Assembly: GCA_023252095.1 (NCBI GenBank)
Contig: JAHEXN010000192.1
Location: 1 to 6,973, forward strand
Length of the DNA: 6,973 nt
Direction: 5' to 3'
Origin: Actinomycetes bacterium
Lineage (GTDB): Bacteria > Actinomycetota > Actinomycetes > Propionibacteriales > Nocardioidaceae
In this document: positions 1-5,402 of the stretch, one piece after another
Layout of the letters: each line of letters opens with the position of its first letter
Numbering within the stretch: position 1 is the first letter of the stretch
Made by a program: the position numbers and the translations under genes
The notes under the pieces: generated by a model
What the model was told of the DNA's origin: nothing
The model's database searches: none
What the model saw: only the letters and a program-made list of their open reading frames with translations

Positions 1-1
1 A

Positions 2-313
2 GAGATGTCTCGGGGCCCTCGCGGCTCGTGGTCGCCTCGAGACGGTGGTCGGGGCGTGCACCTGCTCGACATCGCCGATCCGGGCGGGGAGTGGGAGACG
101 CTTGAATCGCTCGAGTCCATCGGCGAAGCCGCCGCATCGGTGGTCGTGAGTGGCCGGGGCGACACGAACGGGAACTTCGACTCCGTCCGCTTCGAGATGC
201 GGGAGGTCTCGGAGCTTGGCGAGGACGAGTGGATCTACGCCGTCGAGATCGACGGATCCGTCCGGCGGATGACCAACGACCTGTCGGCCACAGCAGTCGA
301 GCAGTGCGCGTGA
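2..313 (+). CDS. 3' part of an unrecognised acidic protein (start unresolved)
   Basis: The frame is open from the first bases of the window to a TGA at 311-313, about 103 codons. I do not recognise the family. From about position 56 codon use is strongly G/C-ending, as expected for a real gene here, and the product is acidic, with a segment reading ESLESIGEAAASVVVSG and later DEWIYAVEIDGSVRRMTND near the end. There is no membrane segment or recognisable catalytic motif. An ATG at 5-7 and a GTG at 56-58 are both possible starts. The first 20 codons hold more A/T-ending codons than the rest, so the gene may start at 56, start at 5, or simply enter from outside the window. It runs convergent with the HNH gene: the two stop codons are separated by one base, with no terminator between them. 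That it is coding I consider likely; its function is unknown. Confidence 0.6.
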   Translation, partial: EMSRGPRGSWSPRDGGRGVHLLDIADPGGEWETLESLESIGEAAASVVVSGRGDTNGNFDSVRFEMREVSELGEDEWIYAVEIDGSVRRMTNDLSATAVEQCA

Positions 314-314
314 C

Positions 315-1598
315 CTAGGCGCGCATGGGGTAGTCGTGTTGGCGTGCTTGTCGTGCGGTTTGGCGGATGTGTCGGAGGTGTTGGCGGGTGGTGCGCCTCT
401 GGGTGAGGTTGGTGGGGCGTCCGTCGCGGGTGGTGAGGTCGAACTTGCCCTGGCCGAGGGCTTCGATGACGAGCAACCCGCGGTGGACCAGGTTGTGGCA
501 GCTCTGGCAGATGCCGATGAGTCCGTCGAGGTCGGTGCGGCCGCCGTTGGACCACCAGGTGGTGTGGTGGATCTCCAAATGCGTGTGCACGCAGCCGGGT
601 GCTGCGCATTGGCCGTGCTGGCGGGCGATGACGGCTTTGCGTTGGGCGGGGGTGGCCAATCGGATGGTGTCGCCGACGTTGAGGACCTGCGCCTGCTCGA
701 TGTCATCGGTGCTGGTGAGGATGGGGGTGATGTCGCCGGTGCAGGCCAGGTAGGAGAGCAGCTGGGGGCCGATGGGTCCGAACCCCGCCAGCTCCGCCGG
801 CTCACCCGTGGGCTGAGCCTTCCCGGGTTCGGCGGTCATGGCCTCGTGGAGCGTCTCGACACCCACGATGACCGACAGCTGCGGTCGGATGCCCTTGCTC
901 GTCGGCAACCCCGACTCAAGAACCGAGCTGAGCAACCGGTCGAGTCCGGCGACGCGGCGTTCGGCCACGGTCCGGTCGTCGTTCGCGACGACGGGGATGG
1001 AGAGGGAGTCGAGGACGGCTTTGAGCTTGGCGCCGGTCTCGGTCTTGAGGAAGCCACTGAGGTGCCAGCCCTCCGGCACGGGAGACAGCTGGAGGTCTTC
1101 TTTGGCCATGCCGTTGATCCAGTCCTCGTCCAACGCATCCGGGTAGATCGCATCGCGCAACGCGCGGACGACCCGGCGAAGCTGGACCGGTTCGTGGGTC
1201 GTGGCGACGGCGAGCAGCCAGGGTTCAGCATCAGCCACGACCTTGGCGCCGATGTGCTTGAGCCCGAAGGTGAACAGCTTCACGTGATCGAGCCGCACCG
1301 CCCCTTCGGCGGCGGCTTCACCCAGGGCGGGGAGCTCGCGCATCGTGGTGTCGGCGTTGATCAGACTCCTGGTCTGGCGGGCGTCGATCCGCAGATGCTC
1401 CCGCGCCCACGCGGCCACGGTCGAGGCGCCGTCGAGCTCGTACTCCGCCGACCGTTCCAGCTCAGCCAGATGGTGCGCCTTCGCGGCGTCGAGGGCGTCT
1501 TGGGCGGTCTGGATCGCGACCAGAGCAGACCGGTGATCGGGAGAGCCGACGGCGTGCGCGGCGGTTCGCAGCGCCTGCACCGTCGGACCCGAAAACAT
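315..1598 (-). CDS. DUF222 / HNH endonuclease-family protein (13E12 repeat family)
   Basis: This is a 427-residue protein with an N-terminal DUF222 region (about residues 20-315) and a C-terminal HNH domain (about 317-375), the architecture of the actinobacterial 13E12 repeat family. The HNH part has four likely zinc cysteines, C331, C336, C364 and C367. It also has the EIHH pair (H344, H345), the W-x-NGG-x-TD stretch (349-356) and the closing CHNLVH motif with H372, so all nuclease landmarks are present. The sequence LATPAQRKAVIARQHG just before C331 is the usual lead-in in this family. A basic tail rich in R, Q and H (about 395-427) could bind DNA. Length is normal and there is no frameshift. 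HNH domains cut DNA using a metal ion; the biological role of this family is not established. The ATG at 1598 is chosen because a -10 box sits 6 nt before it and a LexA box just beyond. In M. tuberculosis several 13E12 genes are reported to be LexA-regulated, and 13E12 elements are the attachment target of prophage phiRv1. Confidence 0.93.
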   Translation of the reverse strand: MFSGPTVQALRTAAHAVGSPDHRSALVAIQTAQDALDAAKAHHLAELERSAEYELDGASTVAAWAREHLRIDARQTRSLINADTTMRELPALGEAAAEGAVRLDHVKLFTFGLKHIGAKVVADAEPWLLAVATTHEPVQLRRVVRALRDAIYPDALDEDWINGMAKEDLQLSPVPEGWHLSGFLKTETGAKLKAVLDSLSIPVVANDDRTVAERRVAGLDRLLSSVLESGLPTSKGIRPQLSVIVGVETLHEAMTAEPGKAQPTGEPAELAGFGPIGPQLLSYLACTGDITPILTSTDDIEQAQVLNVGDTIRLATPAQRKAVIARQHGQCAAPGCVHTHLEIHHTTWWSNGGRTDLDGLIGICQSCHNLVHRGLLVIEALGQGKFDLTTRDGRPTNLTQRRTTRQHLRHIRQTARQARQHDYPMRA

Positions 1599-1604
1599 GT
1601 TCCG

Positions 1605-1633
1605 ATTCTACTCGAACAAGTGTTCGAGGCCAA
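1605..1633 (-). promoter_or_regulatory. Leaderless promoter of the DUF222-HNH gene
   Basis: On the minus strand a -10 hexamer TAGAAT (1610-1605) lies 6 nt before the ATG at 1598-1596. This puts the expected transcription start at or next to the A of the ATG. A weak -35 candidate TTGGCC (1633-1628) is exactly 17 bp upstream of the -10. No Shine-Dalgarno fits in the six bases cggaac between the -10 and the ATG, so a leaderless mRNA is inferred. The spacer between the two hexamers is filled by the SOS box. Confidence 0.7.
1612..1627. promoter_or_regulatory. LexA operator (SOS box)
   Basis: The + strand reads TCGAACAAGTGTTCGA. This matches the Gram-positive/mycobacterial LexA box, TCGAAC-N4-GTTCGA, in both half-sites. 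The dyad extends to 18 bp (1611-1628), with 8-bp arms broken only by the central two bases. It sits precisely between the -35 and -10 candidates of the HNH gene. Bound LexA would therefore block RNA polymerase, and the gene should be off until DNA damage triggers LexA self-cleavage. The site is seen directly; its function is inferred from the known consensus. Confidence 0.88.
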
Positions 1634-1767
1634 GGTTTCGGCCCAACTATTTCTCTGGAATCGCAGTGATTTCGGACCGCTCGGCCTGCCAGATCCGCCG
1701 GGCCGCAGCATCCCGCTTCCGGTCCATGCCGCTTGTCCGTCACCACCGCCGAACGTGACCTGACCAG
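1634..1767. other. Intergenic stretch with no recognisable feature
   Basis: This part of the 369-bp gap between the DedA gene and the HNH gene holds no convincing ORF start, RNA gene or strong hairpin. It begins relatively A/T-rich (about 1634-1675), which may reflect the upstream side of the HNH promoter, and then becomes G/C-rich. Long frames crossing it on both strands are extensions of antisense shadows of the HNH gene. Confidence 0.5.
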
Positions 1768-1816
1768 CCCTTCGAGGCTCACGCCCCAGAGGGCGTTCAC
1801 ACCTCAGGGAACGGGA
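1768..1816. repeat. REP-like hairpin repeat, copy 1
   Basis: First of two tandem copies. Bases 1772-1810 are identical to 1823-1861 (39 nt), and the match extends to 45 nt with one mismatch. The unit folds as nested stems: CCCT (1768-1771) with AGGG (1806-1809), GAGG (1774-1777) with CCTC (1802-1805), and ACGCCC (1781-1786) with GGGCGT (1791-1796) around a CAGA loop. This resembles the dispersed palindromic repeats common between genes in Nocardioidaceae and related actinobacteria. It lies downstream of the DedA stop and could stop or stabilise that transcript. Confidence 0.8.
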
Positions 1817-1822
1817 GAGTGA

Positions 1823-1867
1823 TCGAGGCTCACGCCCCAGAGGGCGTTCACACCTCAGGGAGCGGGA
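1823..1867. repeat. REP-like hairpin repeat, copy 2
   Basis: Second copy, 51 bp from the first, with 12 nt between the identical 39-nt cores. The core stem ACGCCC (1832-1837)/GGGCGT (1842-1847) and the outer GAGG (1825-1828)/CCTC (1853-1856) pairs are preserved. The outermost CCCT partner is missing: GTGA stands there instead, so AGGG (1857-1860) is unpaired. Copy 2 is therefore truncated at one end, which suggests a tandem duplication that lost the 5' edge. Confidence 0.8.
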
Positions 1868-1897
1868 ACGCGGTGACCGAAAGCCGTCAACTGGCCG

Positions 1898-1946
1898 GGT
1901 CTCGATACGGGTTCGGGCGCGACCGCCCTCACCCACTCGACCAGCA
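1898..1946. repeat. Third REP-like palindromic element of a different type
   Basis: The edges read GGTCTCGATACGG at the left and CTCGACCAGCAGG at the right, so TCGA-containing ends face each other (GGTCTCGA against TCGACC). A central hairpin GGGCG (1915-1919)/CGCCC (1924-1928) has a CGAC loop. From memory, 'CTCGATACG...CTCGACCAGC' elements are very frequent between genes in Nocardioides-like genomes. That recollection could not be tested here. There is only one copy in this window. Confidence 0.55.
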
Positions 1947-1961
1947 GGCCGGGTGACGGCC
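1947..1961 (-). terminator. Short GC hairpin just after the DedA stop (weak terminator candidate)
   Basis: GGCCG (1947-1951) pairs with CGGCC (1957-1961) around a 5-nt loop, beginning 6 nt past the DedA stop codon on the minus strand. There is no T-tract after it, so it would be an atypical terminator. The adjoining REP-like elements may do the same job. Confidence 0.3.
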
Positions 1962-1967
1962 CGTTCT

Positions 1968-2645
1968 TCAGAACTGGATCTCGCCGATCAGCGGCGAGAA
2001 CGCTGACCGGCGGGCTCGCGGCGCGTCGATCGAGCGCTCGACCGCGGCGACCTCAGGTGCTGCGATGACCCGACGCGCGCCTCCGACGACCCGCACGACC
2101 AGCATCGGCGTCGCGACCAGCACCGCGACGACGAGCAGGATCCACGCGGCCCGACCCAGCAGGCCGTCTGCCGCGTCGGCCACGGCAGCCACGACGGAGC
2201 CACCGCCGACGTAGACCCCGGCCCAGGTGCAGGATCCCGCGAAGGAAGCGAGCACGAACGAGCGGTACGGCATTCCCGCGGTTCCTGCGGCGGCTGGGGT
2301 GATCGTTCGCAGAACAGGCAGGAGCCGGGTGCCGAACACGGCGACGGCACCACGACGACGCAGGAGCTCGGTGGCGCGGTCGAAGTGCTCCACGCCGATC
2401 CGGCGGACTGGCCGCGTGGCCCGCAGCCGTTCGCCGTAGCGGCGACCGAGGAGGTAGCCGACGTGGTCACCGGCGCAGGCGCCCACGGCGACGAGGACGC
2501 CCAGCACGAGCATGAGCTGCCAGCTCGGGAGCGTCGCCGCCAGGACCACGATCGCGGTCTCTCCCGGCAGGAACATGCCGACGCCGAGGCCGGACTCCGC
2601 GAAGGCGATGCCCAGGCCCGCGACGAGGGACCACAGGACGTGCAT
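1968..2645 (-). CDS. DedA-family membrane protein (VTT / SNARE-associated domain)
   Basis: From the ATG at 2645 this is a 225-residue polytopic membrane protein with DedA hallmarks. These are FAESGLGVGMFLPGE (E17, P27, G28, E29), the GDHVGYLLGRRYG segment (59-71), and FGTRLLPVLRTITPAAAG with conserved R107 and R113 (104-121). The FAGSCTWAGVYVGGG stretch (135-149) and a final hydrophobic helix (about 166-186) follow, ending in a basic cytoplasmic tail. DedA proteins are inner-membrane transporters; some members recycle undecaprenyl phosphate or flip phospholipids, and the substrate here is unknown. A GTG at 2717 would add 24 Arg/Pro-rich residues and lie 15 nt after the pdxH stop. I prefer the ATG because the family fold begins immediately there, though its Shine-Dalgarno is weak. 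The gene follows pdxH on the same strand, 87 nt away, and may share its transcript. Confidence 0.88.
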   Translation of the reverse strand: MHVLWSLVAGLGIAFAESGLGVGMFLPGETAIVVLAATLPSWQLMLVLGVLVAVGACAGDHVGYLLGRRYGERLRATRPVRRIGVEHFDRATELLRRRGAVAVFGTRLLPVLRTITPAAAGTAGMPYRSFVLASFAGSCTWAGVYVGGGSVVAAVADAADGLLGRAAWILLVVAVLVATPMLVVRVVGGARRVIAAPEVAAVERSIDAPRARRSAFSPLIGEIQF

Positions 2646-2732
2646 GGGAACAGCGTCCGCCGGGCGCGCATCGTGCCGTGGACGTCGGGGTGACCTGCGG
2701 GTGAACGTTGCCCGCACGGGTCGGGCGACGGC

Positions 2733-3371
2733 TCAGGGAGCGAGTCGGTCACGCTCCCAGCCGCCGTCCGTCGCGCGGAACCGAATCCGGTCATGAAGCC
2801 GATTGGGGCGCCCCTGCCAGAACTCGAAGGACTCCGGCGCGAGCCGGAGCCCGCCCCAGCTGTCCGGTCGCGTGCCGGCCTCGGGCGAGGCGGCCGCCTC
2901 CTCCCACCGGCGCTCGAGCTCGGCGCGGTCGGCCACGACCTGCGACTGGGGTGATGCCTGGGCACTGATCCGTCCGCCCGGCGGGCGGGAGGTGAAGTAG
3001 GCGTCGGACTCCTCGGGGCTGATCCGCGCGACGGGACCCTCGATCCGGACCTGGCGTGACAGGTCGTGCCAGAGGAGCACCGCCGCCGCGCGGGGGTTCT
3101 CGGTCAGCTCGACGCCCTTCCGGGACTCGTAGTTCGTGTGGAACACCGCCCCCTCGGCGTCGAGCGACTTGAGCAGCACGATCCGCACCGACGGCGTCCC
3201 GTCGGGCGTCGCCGTGGCCAGCGCCATCGCGTTGGGCTCCGTGATGCCGGCGGCGACGGCGTCGGCCAGCCATCGCTCGAACAGCACGAAGGGGTTGTCG
3301 CCCGCGGCAGACTCGTCGAGCCCGGTGGTGCCGTACTCACGTCGCATGGCGGAAAGATCGGGGGTGACCAT
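2733..3371 (-). CDS. pdxH: Pyridoxamine 5'-phosphate oxidase (PNPOx)
   Basis: PdxH is a cytoplasmic FMN enzyme that oxidises pyridoxine or pyridoxamine 5'-phosphate with O2 to pyridoxal 5'-phosphate, the last step of vitamin B6 synthesis and salvage. From the ATG at 3371 the protein has 212 residues, the family's usual size. Visible landmarks: MRREYGTTGLDE near the N-terminus, SVRIVLLKSLD and FHTNYESRKG (FMN phosphate and flavin contacts), the QVRIEG strand, SRPPGGRISAQASPQSQVV, WGGLRLAP, and the C-terminal FEFWQGRPNRLHDRIRF holding the RLHDR substrate motif. No key residue is missing. A GTG two codons upstream (3377) is an alternative start; the ATG is preferred because a TACGGT -10 box lies 6 nt before it. 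The gene is divergent from citrate synthase 2, an arrangement I recall from other actinobacteria. DedA lies downstream. Confidence 0.96.
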   Translation of the reverse strand: MVTPDLSAMRREYGTTGLDESAAGDNPFVLFERWLADAVAAGITEPNAMALATATPDGTPSVRIVLLKSLDAEGAVFHTNYESRKGVELTENPRAAAVLLWHDLSRQVRIEGPVARISPEESDAYFTSRPPGGRISAQASPQSQVVADRAELERRWEEAAASPEAGTRPDSWGGLRLAPESFEFWQGRPNRLHDRIRFRATDGGWERDRLAP

Positions 3372-3377
3372 GCCCAC

Positions 3378-3383
3378 ACCGTA
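3378..3383 (-). promoter_or_regulatory. Putative -10 element for leaderless pdxH
   Basis: The minus strand reads TACGGT, fitting TANNNT, with six bases (gtgggc) before the ATG at 3371. The spacing equals that of the HNH gene and predicts transcription from the A of the ATG. No convincing -35 is seen; it would lie within the first codons of citA at about 3401-3408. Confidence 0.5.
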
Positions 3384-3385
3384 AC

Positions 3386-3399
3386 GAGGGTGGCACGAT
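3386..3399 (+). promoter_or_regulatory. citA start region: GAGGG ribosome site and alternative -10
   Basis: GAGGG (3386-3390) lies 7 nt before the ATG at 3398 and would serve as its Shine-Dalgarno. Alternatively CACGAT (3394-3399) lies 7 nt before the second in-frame ATG at 3407 and could be a weak -10 for a leaderless start. The two readings are mutually exclusive and decide whether the protein begins MRLMTEV or MTEV. Confidence 0.4.
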
Positions 3400-4513
3400 G
3401 AGGCTCATGACTGAGGTACACCACGGGCTCGAAGGCGTCATCGCGTTCGAGAGCGAGATCGCCGAGCCCGACAAGGAAGGGTCGGCCCTGCGGTACCGCG
3501 GCGTCGACATCGACGACCTCGTCGGCCGCGTGCCGTTCGAGAAGATCTGGGGCCTTCTCGTCGACGGCACCTACGAGCCGGGCCTGCCGCCGGCCGAGCC
3601 GTTCCCCATTCCCGTGCACTCCGGCGACATCCGCGCCGACGTCCAGAGCGCGATCGCCCTCACGGCGCCCGCCTGGGGCATGAAGCAGCTCTACGACATC
3701 GACGACGTGCAGGCCCGCGAGGACCTCGCCCGTACCGCGGTCATGGTGCTCTCCTACGTCGCCCAGGCTGCTCGTGGCGTCGGCCAGCCGTTCGTGCCGC
3801 AGAGCGAGATCGACCAGTGCTCGACCGTGACCGAGCGCTTCCTGAAGCGCTGGCGCGGTGAGGTCAACCCTGACCACGTCAAGGCGATCGACGCCTACTG
3901 GGTCTCGGCCGCCGAGCACGGCATGAACGCCTCCACCTTCACCGCCCGCGTCATCGCCTCGACCGGCGCCGACGCGGCCGCTGCTCTCTCCGGTGCCGTC
4001 GGCGCGATGTCCGGCCCGCTCCACGGTGGCGCACCTGCCCGGGTGCTCACGATGATCGAGGAGGTCGAGAAGCTCGGCGACGCCGAGGCGTACGTCAAGA
4101 AGCTGCTCGACTCCGGTGAGCGCCTGATGGGCTTCGGACACCGTGTGTACCGCGCCCAGGACCCCCGCGCGCGCACCCTGCGTCGCACGGCCCAGGAGCT
4201 CAAGGCGCCCCGCGCCGAGGTCGCCGAGGCGCTCGAGCAGGCCGCACTCAAGGAGCTGCGCGAGCGTCGCCCCGACCGGGTACTCGAGACGAATGTCGAG
4301 TTCTGGGCCGCGATCATGCTCGACTACGCCGAGATCCCCCCGCACATGTTCACCGCGATGTTCACGTCCGCCCGCACCGCTGGCTGGAGCGCGCACATCC
4401 TCGAGCAGAAGCGCACGGGTCGCCTGATCCGCCCGTCGGCGATCTACACCGGCCCGCCCTCCCGGCGTGCCGACGAGATCGAGGGCTGGAACCCCGACTG
4501 GGCCGACGCCTGA
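3398..4513 (+). CDS. citA: Citrate synthase 2 (CitA type)
   Basis: Citrate synthase condenses acetyl-CoA with oxaloacetate to citrate and CoA at the entry to the TCA cycle. The protein has 371 residues (368 from the ATG at 3407), the size of the short actinobacterial second citrate synthase, and it follows what I remember of mycobacterial CitA closely. Catalytic landmarks are SAAEHGMNASTFTARV (H174), GAMSGPLHGGAPARV (H209) and MGFGHRVYR (H248). At the usual catalytic aspartate the motif reads ETNVEFWAA, so the acidic residue is E301, not Asp. I believe this is shared by the CitA subfamily. The C-terminal RTAGWSAHILEQKRTGRLIRPSAIY is also typical. There is no N-terminal extension, so it is not a hexameric NADH-regulated Gram-negative type. 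The gene is divergent from pdxH, and its stop overlaps the frame of the next gene. The start is uncertain between 3398 and 3407. Confidence 0.95.
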   Translation: MRLMTEVHHGLEGVIAFESEIAEPDKEGSALRYRGVDIDDLVGRVPFEKIWGLLVDGTYEPGLPPAEPFPIPVHSGDIRADVQSAIALTAPAWGMKQLYDIDDVQAREDLARTAVMVLSYVAQAARGVGQPFVPQSEIDQCSTVTERFLKRWRGEVNPDHVKAIDAYWVSAAEHGMNASTFTARVIASTGADAAAALSGAVGAMSGPLHGGAPARVLTMIEEVEKLGDAEAYVKKLLDSGERLMGFGHRVYRAQDPRARTLRRTAQELKAPRAEVAEALEQAALKELRERRPDRVLETNVEFWAAIMLDYAEIPPHMFTAMFTSARTAGWSAHILEQKRTGRLIRPSAIYTGPPSRRADEIEGWNPDWADA

Positions 4514-5355
4514 GCCACGACGATCTGCCTCCGGTCCTTCGGCCCGCCGACGCGACGGAGACCAAGCGGGAGCTGCTCCATCTTCAGCTCCGTCTGGCCG
4601 CGCAGTGGACGCTGTGGGCCGTCACGACCGGGGTCCTCGTCCTGTGGTGGGCCATCACCGTCGACACGGCGGACCACGTCTCAGGTGCCGTCGACTCCGG
4701 TGCCGTGCACGACGCCGTCATCACCGAGGTCGACGAGGACCCGGACGGGACGGTCTGGAAGACGGTCGTGACGGTTGACGGCGAGGAGTTCCTGCTCGAC
4801 GACTGGCCGGCGTTGTGGAGCTGGTCCGACGTGTTCTCCGACGAGGGGCCGACGGCCACCGAGGTCGGTGACAAGCTCCGTGTCGCCCTCGATCGCGATC
4901 CGGACCCCGAGTACAACTGGGCGTACGACGTCTCGCGCTACAAGCCCTTCTCCTGGAGCGCTGCGCTTCTCGGGCTGGCCTTCCTCCTCGGCCTGCTGAC
5001 CACCGTCCGCGGGCTGGTCGTCCGAAGCGTCATGCTGCGCGAGGGCGCCCGGTGGCAGTGGTGGCGGACGCGTCGCCCCTTCACCGTCAGGATCACCGAG
5101 GTGCGGGAGCAACGCCAGGACCCGCGGTTCCTCTGGTGGTACTGGCTCCTGGAGATCGTCGCCGACCGCAAGCACGTCGTGCACCACCTCGTGGTCGAGA
5201 GGGACGGCCGCTACCGGTTCTGGGAGGTCAAGACGGCCCACGAGGTCACGATCGAGCCAGGGACCGAGATCCAGGTCGTCGGCCGGTGGCGCCACCGCGG
5301 CTGGCTGCTCGGGCTCACCGAACCACCGCTGTACCCCGTTGAGCGCCTGGACTGA
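4510..5355 (+). CDS. Two-TM membrane protein, DUF3592-like layout, probable CTG start
   Basis: The recognisable frame ends at 5355. The first conventional start is a GTG at 4705, giving 216 residues. The frame stays open upstream, though, and 4513-4704 has protein-like content: only 9 of 64 codons end in A or T by hand count, and it encodes a clear transmembrane helix (LRLAAQWTLWAVTTGVLVLW). There is no ATG, GTG or TTG there. The best start is CTG at 4510, which overlaps the citA TGA as CTGA and gives 281 residues. Layout then: short charged N-terminus, TM1 (about 31-50), an external domain (about 52-145) with VGDKLRVALDRDPDPEYNW, TM2 (about 149-170), and a Trp/Arg-rich cytoplasmic C-terminal domain ending in GTEIQVVGRWRHRGWLLGL. 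The layout resembles DUF3592-type proteins; this is an analogy, not a firm family call. No enzymatic motif is seen. Translational coupling to citA is inferred. Confidence 0.72.
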   Translation: MSHDDLPPVLRPADATETKRELLHLQLRLAAQWTLWAVTTGVLVLWWAITVDTADHVSGAVDSGAVHDAVITEVDEDPDGTVWKTVVTVDGEEFLLDDWPALWSWSDVFSDEGPTATEVGDKLRVALDRDPDPEYNWAYDVSRYKPFSWSAALLGLAFLLGLLTTVRGLVVRSVMLREGARWQWWRTRRPFTVRITEVREQRQDPRFLWWYWLLEIVADRKHVVHHLVVERDGRYRFWEVKTAHEVTIEPGTEIQVVGRWRHRGWLLGLTEPPLYPVERLD

Positions 5356-5389
5356 CCGGCGTCGAAGAGCCGCTTCACCAGGCGCCGCC

Positions 5390-5395
5390 TAGCGT
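5390..5395 (+). promoter_or_regulatory. Putative -10 element of the aldo/keto reductase gene
   Basis: TAGCGT (TANNNT) ends 7 nt before the ATG at 5403, the leaderless spacing. GGAGG at 5396-5400 looks like a Shine-Dalgarno but is only 2 nt from the ATG, too close for normal use. No clear -35 is visible. An 11-nt near-palindrome AGGCGCCGCCT (5380-5390) runs into the -10 and could be an operator or chance. Confidence 0.45.
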
Positions 5396-5402
5396 GGAGG
5401 TC

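Noticed and set aside
336..1763. Long 475-codon open frame on the + strand
   Set aside because: It is antisense to the intact HNH gene, its translation is low-complexity G/V/D-rich with no recognisable domain, and the minus-strand frame has full DUF222 and HNH motifs.
1772..1861. Possible mini CRISPR array
   Set aside because: Only two repeats with a 12-nt spacer, each repeat a nested hairpin, and no cas genes. REP-like elements explain it better.
1361..1936. Minus-strand frame reading through the tandem repeats as a repeated peptide
   Set aside because: The 51-bp period is a multiple of three, so any frame repeats. It overlaps the HNH start and promoter and has no domain.
2646..2717. Longer DedA start at GTG 2717
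   Set aside because: It adds 24 Arg/Pro-rich residues before the point where the DedA fold begins. It is possible but less likely than the ATG at 2645.
2791..3273. Minus-strand frame overlapping pdxH
   Set aside because: Arg/Gly-rich shadow in a second frame of the same strand; pdxH occupies the real frame.
3104..4396. 430-codon open frame on the - strand
   Set aside because: It is antisense to citA and runs into pdxH in another frame. Its composition is typical of a shadow frame in high-GC DNA, while both other frames encode recognised enzymes.
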